DNA of 64,000 bases from Devosia neptuniae (GCF_025452235.1 NZ_CP104965.1:2848501-2912500); one strand, 5' to 3'; counted from the stretch's first letter, positions 15,465 through 24,445 are shown. The notes: generated by a model from the sequence alone, not told the origin. Numbers and translations are program-made.

Positions 15465-16205
15465 TTAAGCGTTGGCATCGCCGAGACGCTGAATGGCCGA
15501 GCGGCGGAGCTCGTCCTGTTTCTGCGTCAGCGAGGCGATGGATTCGTAGGAGCGGGTGACGCGGATCATCTCGGCCATTTCGGACACGCCCGACACGTTG
15601 GAGCGTTCGACAAAGCCCTGCATAGTGCGAGTATTGGTGGCCGCGACGGGCGTGCCGCCGGCATAGAGATTGGCGCCTTCGCGGGTCAGGTCCTGCACAT
15701 TGGCGAATTCGACCAGGCGCAGCCGGTCCTTGGGGCCGGCGCTGGAGCTGACCGAGCCGTCGGCGGCAATCTCGATGCCGCTTTCTTCGGGGCCGAACTG
15801 GATCGGACCGCCTTCGCCGAGTACCGGGTTGCCGTTGAGGTCGACCAGTGTGCCGTTATTGCTGATCTGGAAGGAGCCGGACTTGGTCCAGCGTTCGCCG
15901 GCGCCGGTCTGCACGGCAAAGAAGCCCTCGCCATTGAGCGCGACATCGAGTTCGTTGCCGGTCTGCACCATGGCGCCGCCGGACATGTCATGCATTGTCG
16001 CCCAGTCCTGCACATAGGAGAGAGGCTGGTCGCGGGTCTGGAAATCCTGGTCGCGGGCGACCGGCATGATGTATTCTTCAAACAGCAGGTTCTCGGCCTT
16101 GAAGCCGGTAGTGTTGATGTTGGCCATATTGTTGGCCACCACATCCATCTGCCGCTGTAGCGCGATCTGCCTGCTGAGGCTGATCAGTTGCGCGTTTCCG
16201 ATCAT
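15465..16205 (-). CDS. flgF: Flagellar proximal rod protein FlgF
   Basis: The 246-residue protein is a rod component of the FlgF/FlgG family: MDVVANNMANINTTGFKAEN at the N-terminus and FVERSNVSGVSEMAEMIRV at the C-terminus. It is shorter than FlgG, as usual. It is the first gene of the minus-strand rod/ring unit. A sigma54-like promoter lies about 70 bases upstream, and fliL diverges 283 bases away. Confidence 0.93.
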   Translation of the reverse strand: MIGNAQLISLSRQIALQRQMDVVANNMANINTTGFKAENLLFEEYIMPVARDQDFQTRDQPLSYVQDWATMHDMSGGAMVQTGNELDVALNGEGFFAVQTGAGERWTKSGSFQISNNGTLVDLNGNPVLGEGGPIQFGPEESGIEIAADGSVSSSAGPKDRLRLVEFANVQDLTREGANLYAGGTPVAATNTRTMQGFVERSNVSGVSEMAEMIRVTRSYESIASLTQKQDELRRSAIQRLGDANA

Positions 16206-16272
16206 CGCTGATCCCCGGTGTTAACGTCCCCGAAGCCGCCGACTTCCCCAAGCCTTGGCCTCGCCATTTACA

Positions 16273-16290
16273 TTGCAGAAACCATGCCAA
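16273..16290 (-). promoter_or_regulatory. Sigma54-like promoter upstream of flgF
   Basis: The minus strand reads TTGGCATGGTTTCTGCAA, which keeps the invariant GG-N10-GC spacing of the -24/-12 promoter class (consensus TTGGCACG-N4-TTGC). It is 68 bases before the flgF ATG. Sigma54 drives rod, ring and hook genes in Caulobacter; its use in this lineage is inference. Confidence 0.5.
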
Positions 16291-16407
16291 GTCGGAAAAT
16301 TTAATAAAATCAGACGGATAGGATTTCGGCGGGCTTAGCCCTGCCGGGTTAGTCTTTCCCCTTGCGGCAAAAGCTGCCCGGCAAATTTTGCCGCTTTGCG
16401 TGTGTTT

Positions 16408-16426
16408 GTAACCAATCGTTAACCAT
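16408..16426 (+). promoter_or_regulatory. CtrA-type site upstream of fliL
   Basis: GTAA-N7-TTAACCAT matches the two-half-site CtrA consensus TTAA-N7-TTAAC with one change. It lies about 63 bases before the fliL ATG, where a -35-overlapping activator site would be expected. The extension CCAT is shared with the site before flgB. Confidence 0.6.
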
Positions 16427-16488
16427 CCGGCGCTTAGCTGGACGCAGAGCCGGAATCGTCCGGAATTCCTCGTGTTTGGCAGGTTGGC

Positions 16489-16983
16489 ATGGTCGCTGAA
16501 GCAGAAGCCGGTGAAAGCGCTGCCCGCAAGAAGGGGATACCCAGGCTCTTCCTCATTATTGGGGCCGCCGCCGTGGTCGTGCTGCTGGGCGGAGCGGGCC
16601 TCTATTATTTCCTCTCGTCGGGAAGCTCTGCGGAAGGCGCGGCCGATGGCCATGGCGCCACTGCTGCCGCGACGACGCCGACCTTCATATTCAATTTGCC
16701 GCCGATGACGGTCAATCTCAGCAATGAGGCCGGCGGGGAATCCTTCATGCGGCTCACCATTGCGCTGGAAGTGGCCAATCAGGAGGTGATGACCGCCATC
16801 CAGCCCAGTCTGGCCAAGGTGACCGACGCGTTCCAGGTCTACCTGCGCGAGCTGCGCAAGAGCGACCTGGAAGGCTCAGCCGGCATTTACCGCCTCAAGG
16901 AAGAGCTGACGCGCCGCGTCAATGTCGCGATCTATCCGCAGCGGGTCGAGAGCATCCTGTTCAAGGAAATCCTGGTGCAGTGA
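16489..16983 (+). CDS. fliL: Flagellar basal body-associated protein FliL
   Basis: The 164-residue single-pass inner-membrane protein has its transmembrane helix at residues 20-45 (RLFLIIGAAAVVVLLGGAGL) and a periplasmic domain beginning IFNLPPMTVNLSN and ending with ESILFKEILVQ. FliL surrounds the stator units and supports torque at the motor. Its stop overlaps the fliM start by one base (TGATG), so translation is coupled. Confidence 0.92.
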   Translation: MVAEAEAGESAARKKGIPRLFLIIGAAAVVVLLGGAGLYYFLSSGSSAEGAADGHGATAAATTPTFIFNLPPMTVNLSNEAGGESFMRLTIALEVANQEVMTAIQPSLAKVTDAFQVYLRELRKSDLEGSAGIYRLKEELTRRVNVAIYPQRVESILFKEILVQ

Positions 16984-18134
16984 TGGCTGGACCAACCGAT
17001 CAAGACAAGCTGTCGGAAAACTGGGGGCTCGACGCCGCCGGCAAATCCGAGGAAGCGCGTGCCGCCGAAGCCGCTGCCGAATGGGCGGCGATGATCGAAG
17101 GCGTCGCCGGCGACGGGGAAGATAGTGGCGACCGCGTCCTCAACCAGGACGAAATCGATAGCCTGCTCGGTTTTGACGCCAGCGTGGGCAGCAATGTCGA
17201 ATTGACGGGCGTGCAGGCGCTGATCAATTCGGCGCTGGTCAGCTATGAACGCCTGCCCATGCTCGAAATTGTCTTCGATCGCCTGGTGCGGCTGACGACT
17301 ACCTCGCTGCGCAATTTCACCTCGGACAATGTCGAAGTCACACTCGACTCCATTTCCTCGGTGCGCTTCGGCGATTATCTCAATTCCATCCCGCTGCCGG
17401 CGATCCTGTCGGTGATCCGGGCCGAGGAATGGGAGAATTACGGGCTTTTGACCGTCGATTCCTCGCTGATCTATTCGATGATCGACGTGCTGCTGGGCGG
17501 CCGGCGAGTCGGGGGCAATATTCGCGTCGAGGGCCGGCCCTATACGACCATCGAGCTGGCGCTGGCCCGGCGGATGATCGAGGTCATTCTCGACGATACC
17601 CACCGTGCGTTCGAGCCGGTGACGCAGGTCAATTTCAAGCTTGAGCGCATGGAAACCAATCCGCGCTTTGCCGCCATTTCCCGGCCGGGCAATGCCGCCA
17701 TCCTGATCGAGCTGCGCATCGAAATGGACGATCGCGGTGGCAAGATCGAAATCCTGCTGCCCTACGCCACCATCGAGCCGATCCGCGAGCAGCTGCTGCA
17801 GATGTTCATGGGCGAAAAATTCGGCCGCGACCCGATCTGGGAAGGCCATCTGGCCACCGAAATCTATTCGGCCGATGTCGAGATCGAGGCTGTGCTGCAT
17901 GAGCAGGAATTGCCCTTGTCGCGTGTGCTCAACCTCAAGACCGGCGACATGGTGATGTTCGAGCGCACGCCGAGCGATCCGGTGCGCCTGCGCTGCGGCG
18001 ATGTGGAACTCACCGAGGCCATTATGGGCCATATCGGCAATCATGTTTCGGTGCGGGTTACCCGGCCGCTCAATCCTCCCAAGGTTACCATGGCGGCCTT
18101 TGAGGAACTCGACGACACAGTGGAAGGACGATGA
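16983..18134 (+). CDS. fliM: Flagellar motor switch protein FliM
   Basis: The 383-residue C-ring protein binds CheY-P and sets rotation direction. The CheY-binding motif LNQDEIDSLLGF is present, but at about residues 54-65 rather than at the very N-terminus, after a charged Ala-rich extension. The middle domain (YERLPMLEIVFDRLVRLTT, then IYSMIDVLLGGRR) and the C-terminal SpoA domain are complete. Start and stop overlap fliL and the DUF6468 gene. FliG and FliN are not in this window. Confidence 0.93.
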   Translation: MAGPTDQDKLSENWGLDAAGKSEEARAAEAAAEWAAMIEGVAGDGEDSGDRVLNQDEIDSLLGFDASVGSNVELTGVQALINSALVSYERLPMLEIVFDRLVRLTTTSLRNFTSDNVEVTLDSISSVRFGDYLNSIPLPAILSVIRAEEWENYGLLTVDSSLIYSMIDVLLGGRRVGGNIRVEGRPYTTIELALARRMIEVILDDTHRAFEPVTQVNFKLERMETNPRFAAISRPGNAAILIELRIEMDDRGGKIEILLPYATIEPIREQLLQMFMGEKFGRDPIWEGHLATEIYSADVEIEAVLHEQELPLSRVLNLKTGDMVMFERTPSDPVRLRCGDVELTEAIMGHIGNHVSVRVTRPLNPPKVTMAAFEELDDTVEGR

Positions 18135-18562
18135 TGTTCGGTTTGCCCCTCGGGATATTCGTGGAAGGCGCGGTTGCCGTACTTCTGGCTCTGACCATCG
18201 GCTATTGTACGGTCCTCAACCAGCGCCTCAAGCGGCTGCATGCCGACAAGGATGTGATGCGCCAGATGGTGGCGGATCTGGTGGGCGCCACCAATCTCGC
18301 CAATCAGGCGATCAAGGAACTCAAGCAAACCGCGGTGGAAGCCGATCTGGCGCTCAATTCCCGCCTTGAGGAAGCCGAGCGCTTCGGTATCGAACTCGCC
18401 AATCACGTCACCTCCGGCACGGCCGTGCTGGAGCGCATCGCCAAGATCACCAGCGTTGCCCGGCAGAGCCAGGCCCCCGAGCCGGTGGAGCAGCCCAATA
18501 AGGTGCAATCGGCGCTGGAACAGCTCTCCTCCCGCGTTCGCAATCGCGGGGTTGCCGCGTGA
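18131..18562 (+). CDS. DUF6468 domain-containing flagellar-cluster protein
   Basis: The 143-residue protein has one N-terminal membrane helix (LGIFVEGAVAVLLALTIGYC) and a long helical, probably coiled-coil domain (KRLHADKDVMRQMVADLVG onward). This resembles the DUF6468 family found beside fliM in alphaproteobacteria. No function has been shown that I know of. It overlaps fliM by four bases and motE by four bases (GTGA), so it is cotranslated with motor genes and may act at the motor. Confidence 0.7.
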   Translation: MMFGLPLGIFVEGAVAVLLALTIGYCTVLNQRLKRLHADKDVMRQMVADLVGATNLANQAIKELKQTAVEADLALNSRLEEAERFGIELANHVTSGTAVLERIAKITSVARQSQAPEPVEQPNKVQSALEQLSSRVRNRGVAA

Positions 18563-19566
18563 AAACGGTTCGCCTGCTTCCTGTCGTGGTTATGGCAGTT
18601 GCGGCCCTCCTGGTGTTCAAGACCATCGGCCTGGTCACCAACGGCGGCTATGTGCTTACTGGCGTGACCGCCGCACGGGCGGCAGGTGCCAGCGGCGGCG
18701 AAGCTGCCTCGAGCCAGCCGGGCGAACCCACTCTCGACGATTCCGCACCGACACTGTCCGATACGGCTCCGACCCTGGGGGGCTCCGAGACGGCAGCGGG
18801 CGGTCATGGTGAGCCGGCGCCGGCCGAAAGTCCCGCGGCCGATCATGCCACTCCGACCGCTGCGACATCGGGCGACAATTGCGTCGCTGTCGATGCCGAG
18901 TTGAAGGAAAACGGTTCGGTGACCACGACAGCCCCGGCTGCCGCCGCCGGCCATGGCGAGACCGCGCCTGCCGAAGGCGCCGCCGCGGACCCCGGGACCA
19001 GCAGTTTTGTGGATTCCATGGCGCTGGATTGTTTCCCCTCCGGCGACGCCGTGCCGATGCAGGTCGATGCCAACGGCGTGCCGGTGCCCATGACCAATGT
19101 GCAGGGCGGCTCGGCCACGCAGGATACCATTTTGCAATCGCTGGCGGCGCGCCGCACGGAACTCGAAGCCTACGAGAAAGATCTGGCCCTGCGCGCCTCG
19201 CTGGTCGACGCCGCCGAAAAGCGAGTGGCCGAGCGGCAGACGACGCTGGAGGCGCTGGAAGCGCAGATTTCTGCGCTGGTCGATCAGCGCCAGGAAATGG
19301 AAGCCGGGCAATTTGCCGGAATCGTGGCCATGTACGAGACCATGAAGCCGCGCGACGCCGCCAATATCTTCAATGCCCTGGACATGGATGTGCTGCTGCG
19401 CGTCGCCAAGACCATGAATCCGCGCAAGATGTCGCCCATCCTTGCGGCCATGGATGCCGCCCGGGCGCAGGAACTCACCGTGCGCATGGCGGCACTGGCC
19501 GACCAGCCGGCCGCCGAGATGACACCGGACGACCTGGCGGCGCTGCCGCAGATCGTGGGACAATAG
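18559..19566 (+). CDS. MotE-like flagellar protein (MgtE-N-type domain)
   Basis: The 335-residue protein has an N-terminal membrane or signal segment (LLPVVVMAVAALLVFKTIG), a low-complexity Ala/Gly/Pro region with repeated PTLxDxAPTL words (residues 45-155), a coiled coil (about 195-250) and a C-terminal MgtE-N-like domain (YETMKPRDAANIFNALDMDVL). Sinorhizobium MotE, a chaperone for the motility protein MotC, has this C-terminal design but is much shorter. Two cysteines (DNCVAV, LDCFPS) could allow a disulfide dimer. The GTG start overlaps the previous stop. Confidence 0.7.
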   Translation: MKTVRLLPVVVMAVAALLVFKTIGLVTNGGYVLTGVTAARAAGASGGEAASSQPGEPTLDDSAPTLSDTAPTLGGSETAAGGHGEPAPAESPAADHATPTAATSGDNCVAVDAELKENGSVTTTAPAAAAGHGETAPAEGAAADPGTSSFVDSMALDCFPSGDAVPMQVDANGVPVPMTNVQGGSATQDTILQSLAARRTELEAYEKDLALRASLVDAAEKRVAERQTTLEALEAQISALVDQRQEMEAGQFAGIVAMYETMKPRDAANIFNALDMDVLLRVAKTMNPRKMSPILAAMDAARAQELTVRMAALADQPAAEMTPDDLAALPQIVGQ

Positions 19567-19584
19567 GGCTTTGTCCCTATTGGA

Positions 19585-19599
19585 GTAAGCCGCCGTTAA
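19585..19599 (+). promoter_or_regulatory. CtrA-type site upstream of the TPR gene
   Basis: GTAA-N7-TTAA lies in the 145-base gap after motE and 113 bases before the GTG of the large TPR gene. It has the same half-site spacing as the sites before fliL and flgB, but without the trailing CCAT. Confidence 0.4.
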
Positions 19600-19711
19600 G
19601 CCCGGCACGCTATGGGTTAGGCACAAGAGTTTGTGTAACCCACGTGTTTTCAAATTCCCGGCAAGAATAGCCGGCGGAGAAGACGCGTCAGAGTGCTCGG
19701 GGTAGCGGCCG

Positions 19712-22700
19712 GTGAAGACCGCAATACTTGCAACCTGGCAGAAGGCCAGGCGTGCGTTGGCAATATGTGCGGCGGTGACGCTTTGCGCTGTTGCACCCGC
19801 TTTTGCCCAGGAGCAGGGCCAGCTCTACGTGACCCAGGAAGACGGCTACGGCCGGCTGATCCTGAGTTTCCCCGGCCTTGATCGCCTGCCCAGCTACAAG
19901 ATGCGCATCGAAAACGGCGTGCTTTCGATCGAGTTCGGCGAGCAGGTTTCGATGATCCTGCCCGATGTCGGCACCACCATGTCCGATTATCTGTCGGTGG
20001 CCCGCGTCGATCCCGATGGGCGCGGGCTGCGCATGGGCTTGCGCAAGGCCTTCAATTTCAACCGCATCGAGGCCGGCGAGAAGCTGTTCATCGATCTGCT
20101 GCCCACCACCTGGCAGGGCATGCCACCGGCTTTGCCGCAGGAAGTGGTGGACGAATTGGCCGAACGGGCGCGGCTGGCTGCCATCCGCGCCGAGCGCGAG
20201 CGCAAGGCGGCTGATGCCGAAGCGCTGAAGCCGGAAGCGAATGTCCGCATCGGCCGCAATCCCACTTTCCTGCGCCTGCAATTTGATTGGACCGTGCCGA
20301 CCACGGCGGAATATGTGCAGGATGGACAGACGGGCCATATCGCCTTCGAGTGGCCGGTCGGCGTCGACATGCGCGGTCTTTTGGCTGATCTTCCCGCCGA
20401 GATTGTCGGGGTCGACAGCGCCGTCACGCCCGATGGCGCCAATGTCACGCTGCAACTTGCCGAGGGGGTGACGCCTCGTTTTTACCAGAATTCGTCGCGG
20501 CAATTCGTGCTCGATATCGATATTGCCGGGCAGGCTCTGCCCAGCTTCCAAGCGGCCGAACTAGCCGAAGCCGTCAAGATTCCGGCCAGCGCCGGTCCAG
20601 CCGGGGAGGTGGGTGGCGCCCCCCGCATTGGCGCCTTGCAGGCCGAGACGCCGGGCGCCACGGTAAAACCCTTCGTTAATGTGGTGGGCTCGACCATCCG
20701 CGTCGTGTTCCCGTTCGAGCAGGATACGCCTGCCGCGGTGTTCCGGCGCGGTGATACCGTCTGGATGATTTTCGACACCACGGCCGGCATTGCCCCGCCG
20801 GCCCAGTCGGACGAGCTTGACGCTTTGGCCGACGAATTCTCGGTGGTCGCCGCCGGCGATACGCAGGTGGTGCGGGTCAATCTCAACCAGGATCGCTTGG
20901 CCAGCCTTGGCTCGGAAGGCATGGCCTGGGTGCTGTCGCTGGGCGACACCGTGCTGACCCCGACCGAGCCGATCCAGCTCAGCCGCCGCCGCGATGTCGA
21001 AGGCTCGTTCGAGATCACCGCCAATATCGCCCGTCCGGCCAAAGTGCATGATTTCCGCGACCCCGATGTGGGCGACATGCTCAAGGTGGTCACCGCCTAT
21101 CCCCCCGCGCGTGGCATTACGCGCGCGCTGGACTATGTCGATTTCTCCGCGCTGCGCAGCGTGCATGGCCTCGTGATCAAGCCGGAAACCGAAGGCCTCG
21201 CCATGGCCATTGACAGCGATCTGGCTGTCATCTCGGCGCCGGGCGGGTTGACCGTTTCGGCGCTCGATGGTCCGCGGAGCATTGGCGGCGCTGCTGCCGG
21301 GGAGGGCGCGCGCGGCAGTTTTGTCGATTTGGCCCGGCTCGAACAGCCCGACCCCAAGGCCTTCGCCACCCAGCGCGATGCCTTGCTGGCGACTGCCGCC
21401 GAGGCTGACGGTGCGCAGCGCGACGTGGCCCGGCTCGATCTGGCGCAATATTACCTCGCCAACCAGCTGTCCTATGAGGCGATCGGCGTGCTGCGCGTGC
21501 TCGAAAGCCAGCTGCAATCCATGGCGCTGACCCGCAAGCTGCGGATGAGCCTGGCCATTGCCGATACCGTGGCGCACCGCCCCAAGGAGGCTCTGGCCAT
21601 CCTCAATACCTCGGCCATGGCGCAAGAGGTCGATGGCCTGTTCTGGCGCACCATTGCCCGCGCCGACGCCTACGATTTCAAGGGTGCCAAGCTGGATGCC
21701 CTCGAAGCAGCCAGCGTGGCCGGCTCCTACCCCGCCTGGGCGCGCAATCGCTTCTATTTCGCCGCCATGCGGGCAGCCGTCGAAACCGGCGATAGCGCCG
21801 TGGCCGAGCGCTTCCTCGGCCAGGTGGATTTCGCCAGCCTCGATGCCGAGGACAGCAGCCTCTATCACCTGATGTCGGGCCGGGTCGACGAGGCCAATGG
21901 CCGGGTCGATGAGGCCATCGACACCTATGGCCAGGTCATTGCCGCCGATATCCGCCCCACCCGCGCCGAGGCGGTCTATCGCACGCTCTATCTGCTCGAT
22001 CAGGCCGGACGGCTTGATCTCGCCAAGGCCTCGCAGACGCTGGCTGCTGAAGCCCTGCTATGGCGCGGCAATCCGCTCGAAGCCGACATGCAGAAGCTGT
22101 TGGCCGAATTCTATTTCCGCGAGGGCGACTACCGGCTGGGCTTTGAAGTGGTCAAGCAGGCGGTCGGCACCTATCCCGATGGCACCTCGACCAATGCGAT
22201 GCGCGACGAAGCGCAGGCCGAGTTCGGTGCGCTGTTCCTCGATGGCAAGGCCGATACGCTGGGACCGGTCGAAGCCCTCAGCCTTTACTACGACTTCCGT
22301 CATCTCACGCCGCCCGGCCGCCGTGGCGACGAGATGATCCGCAATCTGGCGCGCCGGCTGGTACGGGTTGACCTGCTGCCCCAGGCCGCCGAATTGCTCG
22401 AATACCAGCTCGACAATCGCCTGCGCGGCGTGGCCAAGACGCAGGTCGCCACCGATCTTGCCGTGATCTACGTCGCCGATCGCAAGCCGCAGGATGCCCT
22501 CCGCGTGCTCAACGCTACCCAATTGCCGGGCCTGCCGGAATCGCTGGTGCGCCAGCGCCGGCTGCTCGAAGCCCGCGCCATGATCGACCTGGGCCGCGAC
22601 GTGCTGGCGCTCGATATGGTGCGCGACATGGATGGGCGCGACGTGAGCCTGTTGCGCGTCGATGCCCATTGGAAATCCAAGCGCTATGTCGAAGCCAGCG

Positions 22701-23059
22701 AAATGCTGGAAGCATTGTATTCCGCGCCCAACCAGACCGATCCCTTGGGCCAGCCCGAGCGCATGAGCGTTATCAAGGCGGCGGTGGGCTATGTCATGGC
22801 CAATGACACGCTGGGCCTCTCCCGCCTGCGCTCCAAATTCGCCGATCGCATGGTCACTTCGCCGGAATGGCCGATGTTCGACTACGTCACTGGGCCGATC
22901 CAGGTCGATAGCCTCGAATTCAAGAAGGTGGCGAGCCAGGTATCGGGGACTGATGGCCTCAACGCCTTCCTTGCCGCCTATCGCCAGACCTATGGCGGCG
23001 AGGACGCCCTGGCGCCGCTCTCCGCCAGCCAGCCCGATGCAGGATTGGCGGCGCTTTAA
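19712..23059 (+). CDS. Large periplasmic TPR protein of the flagellar cluster, function unknown
   Basis: The 1115-residue protein starts with a signal peptide (LAICAAVTLCAVAPAFAQEQ). The first 350 residues are beta-rich and AMIN-like, with repeated units such as YGRLILSFPGLDRLP and GHIAFEWPVG separated by a charged helix (about 150-175). From about residue 560 on it consists of helical TPR-like repeats. Orthologues seem to accompany fliM/motE genes in related bacteria, but I know of no assigned function. The GTG start is preceded by a GGGG run. It may be a periplasmic partner of the motor. Confidence 0.75.
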   Translation: MKTAILATWQKARRALAICAAVTLCAVAPAFAQEQGQLYVTQEDGYGRLILSFPGLDRLPSYKMRIENGVLSIEFGEQVSMILPDVGTTMSDYLSVARVDPDGRGLRMGLRKAFNFNRIEAGEKLFIDLLPTTWQGMPPALPQEVVDELAERARLAAIRAERERKAADAEALKPEANVRIGRNPTFLRLQFDWTVPTTAEYVQDGQTGHIAFEWPVGVDMRGLLADLPAEIVGVDSAVTPDGANVTLQLAEGVTPRFYQNSSRQFVLDIDIAGQALPSFQAAELAEAVKIPASAGPAGEVGGAPRIGALQAETPGATVKPFVNVVGSTIRVVFPFEQDTPAAVFRRGDTVWMIFDTTAGIAPPAQSDELDALADEFSVVAAGDTQVVRVNLNQDRLASLGSEGMAWVLSLGDTVLTPTEPIQLSRRRDVEGSFEITANIARPAKVHDFRDPDVGDMLKVVTAYPPARGITRALDYVDFSALRSVHGLVIKPETEGLAMAIDSDLAVISAPGGLTVSALDGPRSIGGAAAGEGARGSFVDLARLEQPDPKAFATQRDALLATAAEADGAQRDVARLDLAQYYLANQLSYEAIGVLRVLESQLQSMALTRKLRMSLAIADTVAHRPKEALAILNTSAMAQEVDGLFWRTIARADAYDFKGAKLDALEAASVAGSYPAWARNRFYFAAMRAAVETGDSAVAERFLGQVDFASLDAEDSSLYHLMSGRVDEANGRVDEAIDTYGQVIAADIRPTRAEAVYRTLYLLDQAGRLDLAKASQTLAAEALLWRGNPLEADMQKLLAEFYFREGDYRLGFEVVKQAVGTYPDGTSTNAMRDEAQAEFGALFLDGKADTLGPVEALSLYYDFRHLTPPGRRGDEMIRNLARRLVRVDLLPQAAELLEYQLDNRLRGVAKTQVATDLAVIYVADRKPQDALRVLNATQLPGLPESLVRQRRLLEARAMIDLGRDVLALDMVRDMDGRDVSLLRVDAHWKSKRYVEASEMLEALYSAPNQTDPLGQPERMSVIKAAVGYVMANDTLGLSRLRSKFADRMVTSPEWPMFDYVTGPIQVDSLEFKKVASQVSGTDGLNAFLAAYRQTYGGEDALAPLSASQPDAGLAAL

Positions 23060-23877
23060 CTGCTGACGAAACTTCGCACCAGCGAGCCAGCCACCAGGTA
23101 CCAGCCGTCCACCAGCACGAAAAAGATCAGCTTGAACGGCAGCGAGATCACCACCGGGGGCAGCATCATCATGCCCATGGACATCAGCACCGACGCCACC
23201 ACCATGTCGATGACCACGAAGGGCAGGAACAGCAGGAAGCCAATTTCGAAAGCGCGGCGCAGCTCCGAAATCATGAAGGCGGGCACCAGCAATTGCAGCG
23301 GGATAGCTTCGGGCTCCGCCGGCGGTTCGGCGTTGGTCAGGTCGAAGAACAGCTGCAGATCCTGCTCGCGCACATTGGCGCGCATGAAGGCATGCAGCGG
23401 GGCCGATCCCGCCTCAAAGGCTTCGGCAACCTCGATCTGACCCGCCAGCAAAGGCGCGATGCCCTGGTCATAGGTCTGTTGCAGCGTGGGCTGCATGACG
23501 AACAGCGTCAGGAACAGCGCCAGCGACACCATCACCGAATTGGGCGGCGCGGTCTGTAGCCCGATGGCCGTGCGCAGCAGCGACAGCACCACCACGATAC
23601 GGGTGAAGCTGGTGACCATCACCAGGATTGATGGGGCCAGCGACAACAGTGTGATCAGCCCGATGAGCTGGACGGCTCGCTCGGTCAGCGTCGCTTCGTC
23701 ACCGAAATCGATGGAAAGGTTTTGCGCATAGGCCAGGCCCGGCAGCGCCAGCAGGACAAAAGCGGCAAGGCCGGCGACAACGATCAGACGTCGCGCACGG
23801 CGCGGCGATGCGTCAGTTCCGGTTGGCCGTGCTATCGCCGTCGACAAGATCAGTGCCTTCCACGTCCTGCTGTGCAC
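23056..23877 (-). CDS. fliP: Flagellar type III export apparatus protein FliP
   Basis: FliP forms the core of the flagellar export gate with FliQ and FliR. The 273-residue frame holds a cleavable signal sequence (LAAFVLLALPGLAYAQ) and the family hallmarks SFTRIVVVLSLLRTAIGLQ, PPNSVMVSLALFLTLF, LLVPAFMISELRRAFEIGF and MGMMMLPPVVISLPFKL. The start is uncertain: GTG at 23877, or TTG at 23847, which has a better GGAAGG eight bases upstream. Either start overlaps the end of fliO, so the two are translationally coupled. Confidence 0.93.
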   Translation of the reverse strand: MHSRTWKALILSTAIARPTGTDASPRRARRLIVVAGLAAFVLLALPGLAYAQNLSIDFGDEATLTERAVQLIGLITLLSLAPSILVMVTSFTRIVVVLSLLRTAIGLQTAPPNSVMVSLALFLTLFVMQPTLQQTYDQGIAPLLAGQIEVAEAFEAGSAPLHAFMRANVREQDLQLFFDLTNAEPPAEPEAIPLQLLVPAFMISELRRAFEIGFLLFLPFVVIDMVVASVLMSMGMMMLPPVVISLPFKLIFFVLVDGWYLVAGSLVRSFVSS

Positions 23878-24445
23878 TGTCTTCTTTAGCTGAGTCGGCG
23901 GGTCGCGAAGCCGCTTTGTCGGAGTTTCCCGCCTTTACTGCGGGTTCGGCGGGTTCCACCGACCGCATCAGCCCGGTCTGCCGCAAGGAGCGGGGCCCGC
24001 GAGGCTTATCGGCCAGCTGCTCGACCACCGCGACAGGTGCGACAGTGGGCGCGACCACCGGCTCTGGCGCCATAGCTTTAGGGGTAGGGGCCACTGGCTG
24101 CATCGGCTTGCGGCCCAGCATCGGCACGGGCCGGCGACTGGCGAGTGCGGTTTCATCGACCGCTATGCCGGTTTCGATCACTACGTCCTGCGGCCCGCCG
24201 ATCAGCACCAGATGTTCGACATTGTCGCGCCGCACGATGAGCAATTGCCGCTTCTGGTCGATAGCGAGGCTATCGATGACCGACAGCCGCCGATTGCGCC
24301 CGCGCGCCACATTGCCGGTGGCGCCGTACAGCAGCTTGAGCAGCCACACGGCCAGCACGATGAGCACCAGCACGATGCCGAGCGCAAAGACCACCGTGAG
24401 GATGGAGTTTTCCGTACCGCCGAACAGGCTGGTGATGAATTGCAT
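23813..24445 (-). CDS. fliO: Flagellar biosynthetic protein FliO
   Basis: The 210-residue protein has one membrane helix (LTVVFALGIVLVLIVLAVWL, residues 16-35) and a cytoplasmic FliO domain with RNRRLSVIDSLAIDQKRQ and LVLIGGPQDVVIETG. A long Pro/Ala-rich, variable C-terminal tail follows. FliO helps FliP assemble in the export gate. It precedes fliP, overlapping it, and is divergent from flgB across a region containing a CtrA-type site. Confidence 0.88.
   Translation of the reverse strand: MQFITSLFGGTENSILTVVFALGIVLVLIVLAVWLLKLLYGATGNVARGRNRRLSVIDSLAIDQKRQLLIVRRDNVEHLVLIGGPQDVVIETGIAVDETALASRRPVPMLGRKPMQPVAPTPKAMAPEPVVAPTVAPVAVVEQLADKPRGPRSLRQTGLMRSVEPAEPAVKAGNSDKAASRPADSAKEDSAQQDVEGTDLVDGDSTANRN

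Noticed and set aside
20561..21868. Long open frame on the minus strand inside the TPR gene
   Set aside because: It is antisense to a well-supported protein and rich in Gly, His, Arg and Ala as expected for a GC-rich shadow frame; no motif was seen. Similar long shadows at 13808-15559, 44130-45149 and 58318-59538 were dropped for the same reason.
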